Assembly (NCBI GenBank): GCA_034406715.1
Contig: CP137866.1
Span: 1,240,001-1,304,000 of the forward strand
Direction: 5' to 3'
From: Rhodotorula mucilaginosa
Lineage: Eukaryota > Basidiomycota > Microbotryomycetes > Sporidiobolales > Sporidiobolaceae
Length of the DNA stretch: 64,000 bases
Shown: positions 1 through 13,114 of the stretch, piece after piece
Position numbering within the stretch: the stretch's first letter is position 1
How the letters are laid out: each line of letters opens with the position of its first letter
Program-made: the position numbers and the translations under genes
The notes under the pieces: generated by a model
Database searches by the model: none
What the model saw: only the letters and a program-made list of their open reading frames with translations
What the model was told of the DNA's origin: nothing

Positions 1-1269
1 CGAAGCCGTCAGTAGGTGACAAATTCGAATGGCAACCGACCTTCGATGCGCTGCTCGAACAGACCGCGACGACAAACATCGTCGAGTGCGTCACTTTGTC
101 TTCAGGTGCTCCCCTCCCGATTGCTGACTCGCTGTGACGATGTGGGCAGCGCCGACTGGTCCATACTCAAGGATATGATCAAGCACAAGCTGGCCGAGGT
201 CCGTCCGGCTCTATCGTTCCGATTCTTTGAACACGCGTGCTGATCCTCCCGTGTTTGCAGACAATTACCAACTTTCTCGCCATGGGTCCACCGTGGCCAT
301 TAGCTCCGGAGGATGCTCTGCAGGCGCGAGAGAGAGCCTACGACACGCTCGACTCGTTCGGAGGGTGGGTTGCTCTCTCCTTCGGAAACCTTTCAAACAC
401 TGACGACGACGAAATACCGCCCACGCAGTCCACCGTTCACCATCCAGCGATTGTGCGAGCTCGCGTTGTATCCAAGACGACAATACACTTCGCTGCCTAA
501 ATACCTGCGCGCCGTGAATCGAGTCCTCAGCGTCACTTCGGAGCGATCTGCGTTCCCCGAAGACGCAGTCGATGCCGCGGCGCCACCCCTCGCATCAACC
601 TCGGCCACCACGCTCGACATGACGCTCGGTCTCGTCGGTCAAGGTCTCATCCACGCGCCGATCCCCCCGTCCTCCTCCGCCTCCCCCTCCCCGTCCGCTT
701 CGCCAATCGCCACCCGCCGCCCTTCCGCTTCCCCTTCCCTGTCTGGCAGCCCTCGATCTTCTCCCCAAGTCGTCCCGCTCCTGAGCCCTATACCCTGGCT
801 GCGCAGCAGCAGCAACAAATCCGATACCCAGTCCGAGAACGGCGATGTCGATCCTCTCCACCTCTCGTCGCCGCCGCCGCAGCCGCAGCAGCATCCCCCG
901 ACCGCGTTACCTTCGACCGCCGCCGCCGGCAGCGAACTGCACCTCGACGTGGCAGTGCCGGATGTGGCTTCTCATCCAGAGACGGCGACGCCGACGGGAG
1001 GCCTCGTCGACGAAGTGGATCCTGGCAGCGGAGGGGCAGAGACGGCAGAACCGGTCGCGTTGAGCAGCGCCATGAGCCTCAGTCCGGAACGGGAACGGTC
1101 GACGGCGGACATGACGTCGGGCGAGCCGAGCCAAGCTGCTGCCGGTGAAGGCAGCGACGGAGCCGAGCGGAGTACTGCGAGCTTGCAGGAGCGGTTCATA
1201 CGCGCAAGCAGTCCGAAGGTCGAGATGCCGCTCGACCCTGAGGAGGCGGACGAGCGGATGAAGGAGTGA
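1..1269 (+). CDS. PPP4R2: PPP4R2-family regulatory subunit of protein phosphatase 4 (5' partial)
   Basis: This is the regulatory subunit 2 of the PP4 phosphatase (Psy4 in budding yeast), which in the family targets PP4 to nuclear substrates such as DNA-damage phospho-marks. Exons: <1..85, 150..198, 261..364, 429..1269; 358 residues are visible and the start lies upstream of the window. The family signature is the stretch starting PPFTIQRLCELALYPRR, followed by a KYLRAVNRVL helix, right after the third intron. Upstream exons read FEWQPTFDALLEQ and DWSILKDMIKHK, as expected for the N-terminal helices. The C-terminal half is low-complexity Ser/Pro/Ala, typical of the acidic or disordered tails in this family. 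The next gene begins 177 bases downstream on the same strand. Confidence 0.88.
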
Positions 1270-1446
1270 AGCAGCGAGTGCAGGCCTCACTAATTGAGAG
1301 TCAAGGTCTAGTAGAGCGCCAGATGGAGTAGTCCTCTTGTTGTATTTCTACTCGGGACGAGAGTCGAGCTGCGCAACATCACCCTCGGCCGAGGTCGTCT
1401 CACCTTCTCGCTTCTCTCGCCTCTCCACCTCGTCCCACTCGCGGAG

Positions 1447-4400
1447 ATGGCGTCCAGACTGGTGCACCCACCGCCATCATCGTCGTCCAGCGCCATCGAG
1501 CGCGAGCGCGAGGCTCAACACCGCGCCGAACTCGCCGCCCTCGTCTCGCGGGTCGTGCCCCGCCCACGACCAGCCGTCGACTTGCTCCTCGCACTGGCTC
1601 GACCATCTGCTGCTTCCGAGTCTTATCTGACACCGCTCAAAGTCGGTCACGACGAGCGCAACATCGACTTTTGGGACGAACGCAAACTCAAAGATTACTT
1701 GAAGCGGAGCGAGTCCGAGTCGCACGACAAACTCGAACTGACGCGCGAGCAGGTCGACACGGTCAAGGCGACTCACAAGGCGTTCGCGGATGCTTGCAGA
1801 CGGACCGCAAAGGGGGTTGAGTTTGAGGAACCCGAGCGGATAGGTGAGGCAGTCGCTCGCCTTTCGAGTTGATCTGCCAAAATGACCCGTCTCTGGCGCT
1901 CGCAGGATCGCATGTACTTCCCGAACGCCTCAGCGACGAGATTCTCATCTCGCGATCGAGTCAATGGGCGGTCGAGCGATCCTCGACTGGGCGAGCCGAC
2001 ATCGACGTGCGCAAACTGCTGGCGAGGGAAAAGAACTATCCGCAAACCGCGTTGGACTCGCTCCCCGGCTTCGGAGACAACTCGGATACCCTCCAGCAAG
2101 CACTGTGGGTGTTCTTGACTCTGCTTCATGAAAGCTCGGCTAACTTTTATAGCGTGTCCAGTGATCTCGGCTTGACGGCGACGGCTGCCGACCTCGCCGC
2201 GTTGAGGCGGAAGCGGGAAACGCTTCGGACGTATCACAAAAAGTCCCCGACGCAGGCTTTCCTGGAGCAGGGAGATACGGTCGAGTGGCTCGAGACGGCA
2301 GCGACCCGTGCTGGCCAACGGGTGCGTTCCAAACGAAGTTTCCTTGCCGCATGGCCTTCTCAGCTTTGTTGATGTATGGCCTGGCCCCCTCGCACGCCAT
2401 CGCAGATCGGATCCGTCTCGCCGCCGCTTTTCAGTCGAAGCTACCAACGAGCCAATATGACCGGAGAAGATCCGAGAGACGCTCGGCCGCTCAGTCCGTG
2501 GACGCTCAAGGAGGAACCGTCTTCGCCTCGCTTCACTCTCGAAGAAGACTGGCGGCCTCAAGGTGAGCGTCCCTAGTGATCATGCTTCCGGTTCCGAAAG
2601 TCTGATGTCAGTATTGATTCAAGTAATCCGTCAGAAGGAGAACAGACTTCGCCGCCAACTTCCGAGGTTGGGACGCCGAGCAAGGCAAACGCTGTTCTTT
2701 CGAGTCCGAATACACTGCCGCGGTTGCCTGTTTCTCTTACACAAGCAGGTCAGTTCAGACCAATTCTCTACCTTCGTCTGAGGACTATTCACGACTGAAC
2801 CCGAATCTCGACCGGCAGAATCTCCAATGTTTGCGCGGCGGGTTGGAGGAGCAGAGGCAGACAAGGTTCCGGACATCCGGTACGCCTCGGACAAGTCCAC
2901 TATTGATCTCGTGGGGTACATAGATAGCTGACTTGCGTACTCGTCTCCCGAAGCCGGATCTCGGTCGAAGCGCTCCAGGGCGCCGCCTACCCGACCCAAG
3001 ATGGAGAAGCTACAGACTCGAGCACGGCGAGCCCTCTGGCGCTCGGATCGAATGCTCCCGCCGGCATCGGTCAAACTATCGACACCTTCTTCGAGGAACC
3101 GGGGAACGAGAAGGAGGCGAAAAGCCCATCAAGACAGGCGCCGTATCCGCACAGTCTCAAAGTAACAGGTCAGAATCTTATCATCAGCTCAGCCAGCCCC
3201 TCAAGTGCGAGTACAGCTGCGGGTCACTAATCATGCAGCTCACAGCGGCGGCGCTCCCGACCGACGCGGAGCAGATCGGGCTCGCCAGGGTTCCCGACAA
3301 AAGCGACTTTGATCGGAACGCCAGAACGCCTTTCGCGCTCGTCCCCATGGCGGGTCTACGCTCGCTCACCCTCGAGCTCAGTTGGAAAGCTTGGAGTTTC
3401 CCCGAGGAGATGGAGGTGGACAATGAGCTGGATGAAGGGCTCCTGGCGCAGCAAACGGAGGCGAATCTGCAGGTCCGACAAGCTCCGGTGGCGATCAGCC
3501 CGCTTCCGTCGCCACTTTACCTTCAGCCAGACGAGCGCGACGACAGCAATGACGAAGACCTGATCAGCTGCGCGTGGTCGAAGCAAGCTCGAGGTGCTCG
3601 CGACGAAACCGACGCCGCAAACCTCGTCGCATCACCCGAGCAAGCAGACGCGGACGAGACGGCGCTCGACCGACTGTCGGAAAATCATCCCCTGCTGTCG
3701 TCTCGGGCACAAGTGACCGACGAGTACGGCTTCGTCTTTCTGCCGCATGCGGCGACGTTCTCGGCAGGGACTGATGAAGCTGCGGCGGAGGAGAATACCG
3801 AGCCGACGTCGCCTGCGCCTTTCCAAGAGGCCAGTCTGACTCGAGAGGAGCTCGCGCCTCCTCCTCCTCCTGATCGTTCACCCCGCTCCGGTACCGACTT
3901 GGCGAGTGTCGAGCGCCCCGCGGCATGTCTGCCGAGCCTGTCGTCGGTTGATCTTGCCACAGCACCCGCGCCAAGCTTGTCGTCCTTTGATCGCTTCCTC
4001 TCTATGCGGAGCAGGGATGACCTCGCCGATCTGACGCGGGTCCTACCGACTCAGCAATCTCACCGATCGGCTGGCCCCATTCCGGCAGATAGTCGTCCGC
4101 AGGCGAGGAGTGACCGCGGCACCTCGACGACGGCCACGCCGTCCGTTCCTTCGCTCCCTCTCCCGGCTTTCTTGCGTGACGATGCCGAAGCGACTGCACG
4201 AGCGGCGCCATTGCGAGTCGTCGCTTTCGACCCTGTTTTCCAGCGACGCGAGCACGTGCGGGCGCTGGAAGCTCACCAGCTTCAGCTCGTGCACCGTTCA
4301 CCGAGGCACCCGGATCGCAGTGTGCCCGATCTGATTATTGATCCGACGACGTGCGCCGTCTTGTGTCGACTGGTTGACCTCATGAAAACGAGTCAGGCTC

Positions 4401-5230
4401 AGAAGAATGCGTCTTCGCAAGCGGCCGCTCGACCCGACACGATCGCTGCTCGCGTCGAAGAAATCGCGCAGGATTACGAACACGTGGTTCTCATTCTCGA
4501 GGAGCAGCATCAGCGTGTCGCCGGCGTGCGCGTATCCTCCTACAGCAAACCTGTCCTGGATGCCCTCGATCGTCTCGGCGCGAGCGTCGAGGACTTACGA
4601 AAGCGGGGAGTGCAGGTCGACGTCGCGCTCTCTCGCTCGCCGGAGCATTCCGCCGGTATAGTCGCTCAACTTGTCACTTACAAGGCATCAAACCTGCCGC
4701 GCGACGTGCCTGCGCTTGATCTTTGGTCCGATCGACTTTGGCTCACCAGCGATCCGACACCTGTACGCCTTTGCTGCCGCGAGTACTTGACCTCCTGCCT
4801 CGAGCTGACCCGTAGTTGCCGCCATGTCTCGCTCATAGGAAGAAGACGAATTTCTGCGGTACGGCGACATGAACGAGCTCGGCGCCTGTGCGATTCTCGC
4901 CGTCTGCTCGTTGAGTGACTTTCTCGGCATGTCTTCGAAGGATCGCACTGCGGTGTTTGCCACTCTGGTCGGGCGCAAGACAATCGTGAGTCCAAGAGAC
5001 CTTTCCTGCGCGTCTTCACCGCCTTCGTATCACGCATGCTAACAAGCGGCCCGCCTCTCTAGGAACGCCTGAATGAAGCCCTCAAGACAGTCGCCCACCT
5101 GTCTTCAGACCCGATTGAGCCTCGTCGCCTCTCTGCCATTGACGACGACCAAGATGCAGATGGCGCTGAGGAGGACAAGAGCCACGACAGCTTTGACTGG
5201 ACCGAGTTCCTGAAGGAGCTCTCGCAGTAG
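1447..5230 (+). CDS. Large protein with XPF-like nuclease fold and helix-hairpin-helix C-terminus; possible Zip2/SHOC1-type meiotic protein
   Basis: Ten exons: 1447..1843, 1906..2104, 2153..2321, 2406..2562, 2635..2748, 2819..2879, 2954..3168, 3246..4762, 4839..4985, 5063..5230, all frame-consistent, giving about 1046 residues. The N-terminal two thirds are mostly low-complexity and acidic. The C-terminal ~270 residues look ordered. A strand-like LIIDPTTCAVLCRLVDL is followed by EHVVLILEEQ and DALDRLGASVEDLRKRGV, then LSDFLGMSSKDRTAVFA and RKTIERLNEAL. This succession resembles the degenerate ERCC4 nuclease plus HhH layout of XPF relatives, including the meiotic crossover factors Zip2/SHOC1, which lack catalysis. 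I see no intact GDXnERKX3D nuclease motif. Gene reality is strong; the family call is inference from fold-like pattern only. Confidence 0.7.
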
Positions 5231-5310
5231 TTTGACGCTTGCAAGTGATTCGCAACTGCATATTTGCACAGAGTTTTCGCATCGGTTTCTACAACCGAAC
5301 GAGGGTAGCT

Positions 5311-6731
5311 TCAAGCAAAGAGGTGGGTCTGCATAGGGCCTTTGGCGTACCGCACACCCTTGACCTCGAAGGAATCAATCACGTCACGGATCTGCTTAAG
5401 CTCGTCGTCGGAGAGGCTGAGCTTGCCGGCGTCGATGCACTGCTTGACGCGTGCCGGGTTGGTCTGTAGATGTAGAATATAGAGTCAGAAGGCTGTGTGG
5501 AATTTGGGCGCTGCGAGAGAAGACTTACCGAACCTGGGAGTGGAATCACACCTTCCCACTGCGCAGCTACCCACGCAATCGAGAGCTGGGCAGCGGTGAC
5601 TCCCCGCTTCTGAGCGATCTCCTCAAGCTGGCGGACGAGCACCATATTGTGCTCGAAGTGCTCGTCCGAGAACTTGTCAAAGTGGCGGCGGTGGTCGCCT
5701 TCCGGGATATCCTCCTTGCTCTTCCAGTTGTTGCCGAGGAAACCAGCTCCGAGCGGACTGGCAACGATAAATACGCCCATCAGATATGTATCTTGAGGAA
5801 GGTAAAGGGACGAAATCTCACGAGTAGGCTGCGATCGGGATGTTGAGCTCCTTGCATGCAGCAAGCACGCCGTTGTGCTCGATATCGGTCGTGAATGGAG
5901 AGTACTCGACCTCGACGGTGCTGACAGGACCGACCGCTGCAGCCTTGCGGATCGTGTCGGCGGAGCACTCGGAGAGACTGATGTACTTGAAGTGACCTTC
6001 GTCCCGCAGCGTAAGAAGGTTCCTCATGATCTGTGAGGTCGAAGTGTAAGGATCAGTTTCAAGCTGCATGAAGGGGATGCCTGGGTGAAGAATGACTCAC
6101 ATTCTCAATGCCAGTGTCCTTGTCCACGCGAGCGACCTCATACATGTCCATCTTGCGATGCTTCAGGATCTTGTTGATTTTCTCGCACTCCTCGCGCAGG
6201 AATTCGATGCTCGCGTTCGGCTTGAACTCGGGCGTGATGCCGCCCTTGACCGAGAGGAAGAAGTTATCTGTCAAACCGGGGGAAAAAGTCAGAGGGCGTT
6301 CGCGAGAGCCGTGCCGAGCGAGCTGACCTTTGAGTTCCGGGTGCGCCTCGCAAAACCGCGCAATGAGCTGGAGATTAGTGGTGACATCCGGCGGGTTGCC
6401 ATAGAAGTAACCGCTGAGGGAAGATGAAACTTTCAGCCTCAGTACAGTGTCGCAGCGAACGCAAGCGCTGAGAAGAATTGAAGCAGAGAAGACGTAGGAG
6501 CGTACGAGTTGAAGAACGTAGCGCCTTCGTCGATCGCAAGGCGCATGAGCTCGAACGCTTGCTCGTCGGCAGTCTGGCGTGGTTCACATGGCTGTTAGCG
6601 ATGGACCCTCGTAGGAGAAGAGGGCATATCTCTGGAAAGCACACCTGCTGCGGAGCCCAAGTCAGGCGCATCAATCCGGTGGCGATTTTGCCGACCGGCT
6701 GATTCGCGATCTCGACGGTGGGGAACGACAT
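5311..6731 (-). CDS. Aldo/keto reductase, pyridoxal-reductase-like (AKR8 type)
   Basis: Exons on the minus strand: 6645..6731, 6506..6573, 6328..6413, 6101..6267, 5822..6030, 5529..5757, 5311..5463; about 332 residues. It should be an NADPH-dependent (beta/alpha)8 reductase. Similarity to fission yeast Plr1, which reduces pyridoxal to pyridoxine, is suggested by the start MSFPTVEIANQPVGKIATG, the region FNSGYFYGNPP, the catalytic-lysine strand FFLSVKGG and MYEVARVDKDTGIEN. Further support is LSECSADTIRKAA, VEVEYSPFTTDIE, AAYSPLGAGFLG and the cofactor-binding WVAAQWEGVIPLPGS. It lies tail to tail with the preceding gene (80 bases between stop codons) and upstream of no other gene on its strand except the myosin. 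The exact substrate is not determined by sequence. Confidence 0.9.
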
Positions 6732-7176
6732 TACCGAAGATGGACTATGAACGGCAGATAATGGTAGAAGGCGAGGGAGGAAAAGAGCCAAAGTTATGCC
6801 AAATGACGCGAGTAAATTGGGCGGAGGGAAGCGAGGGCTGTGGAAATCGGAGAAGGTCAGCGCTGCATGGGAAGAAGCGGATTCAGGGCTGCCTACCGAT
6901 TCGTGGCTTGCACGCAGGGTAGACGAGGGGATGAGGAAAGGAGACGTATGCACACACAAAGTGGAGCGGCCGCTCTCGATCGCAGTTGCTTCCGCGTTGC
7001 CTCCACTTTTCGTTTCGGCGTTCGGGCAAAGCAGAGCTAGACCGACAGATCAGATGCCTAGACAGATCTGTAACCTTGGAAACATGGCGGCTATAGGCCG
7101 AGTGAGCGACAAAATGTTCGTTAGAGGATTGCGGAAACGACGGCACAGAAATGCGGGATATGGTCTGTCATGGGTT
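6732..7176. other. Intergenic, aldo/keto reductase upstream and myosin 3' side
   Basis: This 445-base stretch holds the 5' side of the minus-strand reductase gene and the 3' flank of the minus-strand myosin gene. I see no convincing coding exon, RNA gene or strong palindrome in it. The short open frames lack the C/G-ending codon bias of the neighbouring genes. Confidence 0.6.
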
Positions 7177-10100
7177 CTACATAGATGCAACGATCTGGAC
7201 GAGCTGTCGCAGGTGCGGTGCTCGCTGGTGCGCGGGAATATACGTCTGAATCGTAGAACACCGAAAAGTCAGCTTCAGAACCGACAGCGAACACAGGGAA
7301 AGGTCCGACTGACCTCGATGCCAGTCACTTCTCGCGGTAAGGGCGTCTCGTACTGGCCAGCCTCCTCGACCTAGCGGGCGGAAAGGTAAGAGTCAGCGAG
7401 GAGAGCGACGCCTGTTTCCCGACAGGAGGCAAACGCACCTCTGGAGGCAAGAGCAGGTGGTCGTTCTTGTCGCCCGGCACCACTCGCGAGTTGACGGTGC
7501 GCAGAATCTCGGGCGAGATCGGGTTCTCGTAGTCGGCCACATAGTCTGCAAAGGGGACGAAGAAGCGGTGAGTCTTTGCTCGGGGCATGGTGGTCGGTAC
7601 GGAAATGAGAAGGCGCACAGTTGGCCACGAGCTTCTGGATCTGCGTAGGCGTGAGCATCCAGCACACGTCAAAGATGATCTCGATGTCGGGCAGCGACGC
7701 CTTCTTGAGCTGAAGCAGCTTGGTTGCCTGCATGAGATGCTCCAGCTGCAGAGTGCCCTCGGGCATGTCGTGGGCCTTGCACCACTCCTCGAGGCGCGTG
7801 ATGTTGCTATCGAAGCGAGCGCGTCAGTATCGGCCAGGGCACCGAGAGACAAGTGGGGCCACGCACTATTGAATCTGCATCGCCCGCTTCCACGAGGAGA
7901 AGTTTCGCCGCATGAGGAGGTCGTTGAAGCTCGTGACGCCGATGAGCTTGAGCAGCTCGGTGACGGCTTGCTGCACGACCGAGTGCTCGACGTAGTACGA
8001 CTTGAGACTCTTCCAGACCTTGTTGAGCAAGTTCAGGATGTCGTCCATGCTGTAGGCAGGTGCCTTGTCGCCGCCGACGAGGCGGTTGAAGACGCCTCGG
8101 TTCGAGTCGGAAGTGACGAAGCCGGGCAACGACTGCGACTCGATCAGGGCCGGGATGACCATCTTGTGCAGGCGCTTCTTGGTCTCTTGCATCCAGGTGT
8201 GGTAGATATTGTACTCGAGGCTGTCGAGGTCGTGCTTGACGATGGTAACTAGCCGCTCGTAATCGTCCCAGTCGTAGTCGCGGCCGATGCCTTCGCTGCC
8301 GGGACCGATGCCCTGGAGGATGTCGCTCTCGGCGATGCAGACGAACGAGTAGATCTCGTGCACGTTCGAGAGCCAGAAGATCCCGGGGACGATAACCTCG
8401 TCGCCGGCATACTCCTGCAAAGCGTCAGAGGATCAGCGAACCGTGCAGCACGAAAGCTTGAGCGGCCAAAAACACACCATGACATGCTGCTGGATAGTCT
8501 GCATCACGTTCGCGAGGAAGCGTTCGCTCTCGCGCATCATGCCGTACTTCCACATCTCGTTGGTGACGAGCGAAATCAGATGGGCCGGGAAGAGTACCTC
8601 CTTCGGCGAAGGAGGACTCGACAGATTCGGCGCCGGGATCTTTAGGTGCCGGATGACGCCAATGAGGACGTCCTCGTCGAGCGGCTCCTCTTCCTCCAAC
8701 AGTCGCATGATCTCCTCGGCCGGGTCGTCGTACACGTCGGGCAGGTACCCCTTGCCGCCCGGACCGCCAGCAAGTCGTCGAGTATTCGGCTCTTGCGGGA
8801 ACGCCATCGAGACCGGTCGCGGAGAACGCTCCCACCGCTCGTCCTCAGGGATACCGAGGGCGGCGGAAGGGGCCGCGTCCATGCCGTCGCTGTATCGCCG
8901 AGCCCGTCGCTTCGCCCCGCCTTGCGGCGCCGAAAGCGCGGCAGCGGCAGCTGCGACACCAGCTGGCATCGCCAACGCCGACTCTTCCGCCAGGCCGTTC
9001 GTGACGATACCGTTGCTGACAGGCGCGGTCCGTTGACCCGTCGCCATCTGGAAGTTGGCATCAGGTCGCGGTCCTTTGGTAGCAGCGTTGTTGGCGGCCA
9101 TCTGGCGTGAGAGCTGCTCGCGCAAGGAGGCGAGTTCCTGCCGGAGGCCAGAGACGGTAGCCGAGTCGTCGGAAGCAGTCGCCAGCGACTTTTTGAGCGT
9201 CTCGATCTGCGCCTCAAACTCGCCCTTCTGCTTGAGGTAGTCGGCATGCAGCCGCTCGATCTCAGCATCCTTGTCGGCCAGTTCCTTCGCCGTCGACTCG
9301 AGCCGTGCGTCCAGGTCTCGCTTCTGCTGGAGCAGAGCGTCAAACTCGCTCTGCGCAACTGTCGGCTTGTCGGATTCGGCCTGGAGCGAGCGAACGCGCG
9401 AGTCGACTTCGGCGTGCTTCGCCATCCAGGACTGGAGTTCCTGATCGAGCGCGCGCATCTTGGACTGCAGCTCGCGGTTCTCGCTGTTGCGACTCTGGAG
9501 GGTCTGGGTGAGCTCGACGACCTTGTTCTCGAGTTTGTAGGTGACCTCCTTGAAGTGCGACGCGGATCGGGCCTCGGTTCGAAGAGACTTGAGCTGCTGG
9601 CGAGCTTGCCGTTGTCGGACGCAACCTTGCACGAGGACAATCTTTCGGCGGTCGATACGGTACGAACGGCGAACGAGGCTGCGGGGGATAGGAGGTCAGA
9701 ATAGCTCTCTGTCGTTGCGTAGGAGGCATGCCGGCACGAAAGCCACGTACGAGCCGCGCAAGAGAGCTTGCAACCCTCGCAGGATCTGCTCCCGCCTTTG
9801 CTCCTTGAACGTCGCCCGGAAGTGCTCGCCGCGAGCGATCGCCTGGATCGAGACGATCGCCTTGCGTGCAGCCTCGTAGCGCCGACGGGCCGCAAGACCG
9901 CGCGCGGCTTTCTGGATCGTCACTGCGGCGCGCTCGCGGCGGATCGACTCGACGCGCTGCTTCGCCGCGCTGGACCGGGCGAGCCGCTGAAGGCCAGACA
10001 CCATGGTGCGGACGCGCTGGTAATCCCGCACGGCAAAGTGTCGGCGGATGCTGCGCTGGAGCAAGGTGGCGATCTCGGTGAGGCGGGCGTGCCGCAGTTG

Positions 10101-13100
10101 CTCGAAGCGCGCGAGGAGGCCGGCCCGGAAGAAGATCTTGGTGAGACCGACTTGGTACTTCTCCGGCTCGGGAACGGCGGAAGAAAGGATGGACGAGCAG
10201 AGTGCTCGGAGATCCGAGGTCTCTTGCCATTGTGCAGAGGGAACGAGCATGTAGTACCTGCGAGGGGCGCGAATTTCGTGTCAGGCAGCGGTCCGGACGA
10301 AGTTAAAAAAGGGAGATTATGCACCGGTCGGCAAACTCGTCAAACCTCCACCGGGTCGGGTAGCCCGCGCACGAGATCTTGATCGTCTCGAGGACACCGC
10401 ACGCACGGAGTTGACCGAGGACCATGGTCGGTTCAAACTCCCACGCTTCCTTCTGCTCGTTCGGCTTGATGCAGCGGATGTAGTGCGCGTTGGTCGAGTC
10501 GATCGTGTCCATCAAGCCGCTGAGCGAAGCCTTGAAGATGGAACCGAGGGTCGGTTTCCGCGCTCCTCCTCCTCCTCCCACGCCGCCACCTCCGAGCCGC
10601 TTGGGTCCCCCGAGAGTGCTCACGCGTTTCGACGCAGGACTGCCCGCCGCGGCATTCTCGGCAGCTTTCGCGGCGTCAGCCTCTGCGACGGCAGCCTTGG
10701 TCGCCTCGGCGCGGTCGAGGACCTCCTTGAGGAACGGGTTGGTCGTCGAGGCCAACAATTCGAGGTGCTCGTCCGGGACCGAGTCACGGTTCTTCTCGAG
10801 GAAACCTTCAGCCTCGTACGTGACATCGAGAGCGTAGTGCGCGACCGTGAACCCGTTGTTGCCGAACCGAGGCTTCTTGAAGACCTTGGCCGATTCGGGC
10901 TTGGTGCCGATCGTCGAGTGCAGCTTCTGGACAAAGTTGGCGTCGGACCCCGAGGGCATGCGCGATTCCTCGTCGAGGAGCGAGAGGACACCGAGTTTGC
11001 CCTCGATGAGGTCGATCGTCGGCTGGTTGTCCGCATAATCGATGAATTTCCAGTCGATCTGCTCGCGGACGTACTCCTCCTGTTCGAGCTTGAACACGTG
11101 CGCATTGAACTGCAGCGAAGACGCGCGCGTCAGATTGCGTTGTCCTGGCACCGCAAGAACGGGCTGAACTTGGAAGATGTGGGCGCACCTCTTGCTGCAG
11201 CTTCTCGTTTGCATAGTTGATGCAGAACTGCTCAAAGCTGTTCTTCTTGAAGTGTTCAAATCCGTAGATGTCCTGAGCGAGTGGGCAAACTGAACAACGT
11301 CAGCAACGCCGTCCGTGTTGGTCAAACGCCAACGAGAGCGGATCGACGCACGAGGACTCCGATAAAGTTCTTGACGGTGCCTTCGACGCGTTCGTTGGTC
11401 AAGCTCTCGTTGATGACGGCGACGAGCCACTCGAACAAGCTCGCATAGATGTGCTTGGCGACCGAGTCCTTGACGACGTTGGCCTGGGCGGCGTTCAAGC
11501 TCGTGACAATCTTGTCGGTCCGGGTCACGATCTGCTTCTTGAGGATCCACTTTTTGAACTCGGCCGGTTCGATCCCGAGCAACTTTGTCGCGAGGAGCAA
11601 GCTCTTGTCGTCGTCGTCGAGGAGGGCGTCGTTCCGAGTCGCGCGGATCTGCATGTTGCCGAGGTGCAACAGCGCGGCGAGGACGCGGAAAATCTGCCAC
11701 TGCTGCTCGACCGTGATCCCGACCGTCGAGAGGGCCTTTTGCGTCGCCGCAAACTCTTCGGCGTCGTCGACGCCCGCGATCGTGAGCGCGTTCGCGCCGC
11801 CCTGGTTCAGGTACGTGAACGTCGCGGCCGACTCGAGCCCGAGCGCCTTGCGTTCCGTAGCGGGGGCGCCGGCGAGGAGTTGGTAAAAGACGTGATAGTT
11901 GCGCTCCGTCTCGGGCTGGTAGACGAGACGCGACCGCTCGAGGAGGTAAGTCCGGATCCGCGCGCCGACGATGGTCTGACTGCCGTCAAAGAGGATCTGA
12001 AGTCGCGCAGCCCCCGTCAGTCAGTCAGTCGAGTCCGGCTGGTTGTTTCAGAACCTCAAACTTACCTGGATGTACTTTCCGAAGCGGGACGAGTTGTCGT
12101 TGCGCGTCGTCTTGGCGTTACCGAACGCTTCCATGATCGGATTGGTCGCCAGGATCTGCTCCTCGACTTCCGACATCCCGGCAGCCGTCGTTTGCTAGGT
12201 GAACAGAGGGCAGTGTCAGTCTTCCGGCTCCGGCGAGGCTGCGCAACCGCAACAGAGTGGGCGAGCAGCTCACCTTTTTCTTTCCGGGCTTGTTGGGGTC
12301 GTCGACCGTGGCGAAATACCGCATGATGTACTTGGCGCTGACCGTCTTGCCTGCGCCCGACTCTCCCGAGACAATGATGGTCTGGTCGCCTCCTCCGTTC
12401 TCTCCGCCGCCGGTTCCGTCGCCGACCATGCACCGGTACGCCTCTTCGGCGATCGCAAACAAGTGCGGTTCGAGTTCGCCCTTGCGGCGAGAGGCGTACG
12501 CCTGAACGACAGAGTGATCGTAGACTCCCGAGAGGGAAGTGAACGGATTGACGGCGACGAGGACGATGCCCGAGTAGGTGTAGATGGACCGGAGAGAGTA
12601 GCGGTGCAGGATCGTGTGCAAGACTGGCGGCGCGGCGAAGACGGCACGGCGTCAGTAACTTGCCTCTTACGCGGCAATTCCACGACTTTGCAAAAGCGGG
12701 GGGGAGAGAAAAGACTGGGCTCACCTGCCGGCTCGTTCAGGTAGGAGAGGTTGGTCAAATCCTCGGTTCCCTCGAGGACCGGAGGGTTCCGCAGCGGCGG
12801 CAGGACATCCGGATTCGCCGCGATCGCGCTCAGGCTCGTCGACACGGTGTGTTCCTGGTGACGCAAGGTGGTCAGAGTGCGTTCACGCCATTTTCTCGGC
12901 GAAGGTGGTGGTCCGCTCCCCACTTTGCTGCTGCAGGAGAGCGAGAGAGAGAGGGGCTCACCTTTCCGTTCTCGTCGACAAAGTCGATCTGTACATTGTC
13001 TCCGTCGACGCGTTTGCTCGTGACGTGCCCTGCCTTCCAACCCTTGTCCTTGTCGGGGAACCAGACGCGCGTATCGGGCGCGAGCGCGTCGACGAGTTGG

Positions 13101-13114
13101 CTGCTCTCGGCCAT
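7177..13114 (-). CDS. MYO2: Class V myosin heavy chain
   Basis: Actin motor for cargo transport. Fourteen exons from 13114 down to 7177 (12962..13114, 12725..12854, 12274..12623, 12066..12194, 11352..11996, 11189..11272, 10325..11109, 9751..10257, 8478..9678, 7867..8414, 7619..7806, 7439..7545, 7314..7370, 7177..7245) sum exactly to 1650 codons plus stop. N-terminal SH3-like region ([17 protein letters not shown]), P-loop GESGAGKT at residues 181-188, switch [10 protein letters not shown], switch II DIYGFE, actin-binding [10 protein letters not shown], about six IQ repeats in the exon 9751..10257, a coiled coil ([19 protein letters not shown]), then a cargo-binding DIL/globular tail (MWKYGMM to [13 protein letters not shown]). 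A Gly-rich insert (residues 162-173) sits just before the P-loop and a Gly/Lys-rich loop 2 lies in the exon 10325..11109. Confidence 0.97.

Noticed and set aside
8642-9895. 417-codon minus-strand frame within the myosin coiled-coil exon
   Set aside because: Out of frame with the myosin on the same strand; Arg/Ser-rich shadow of Glu/Gln/Lys codons.
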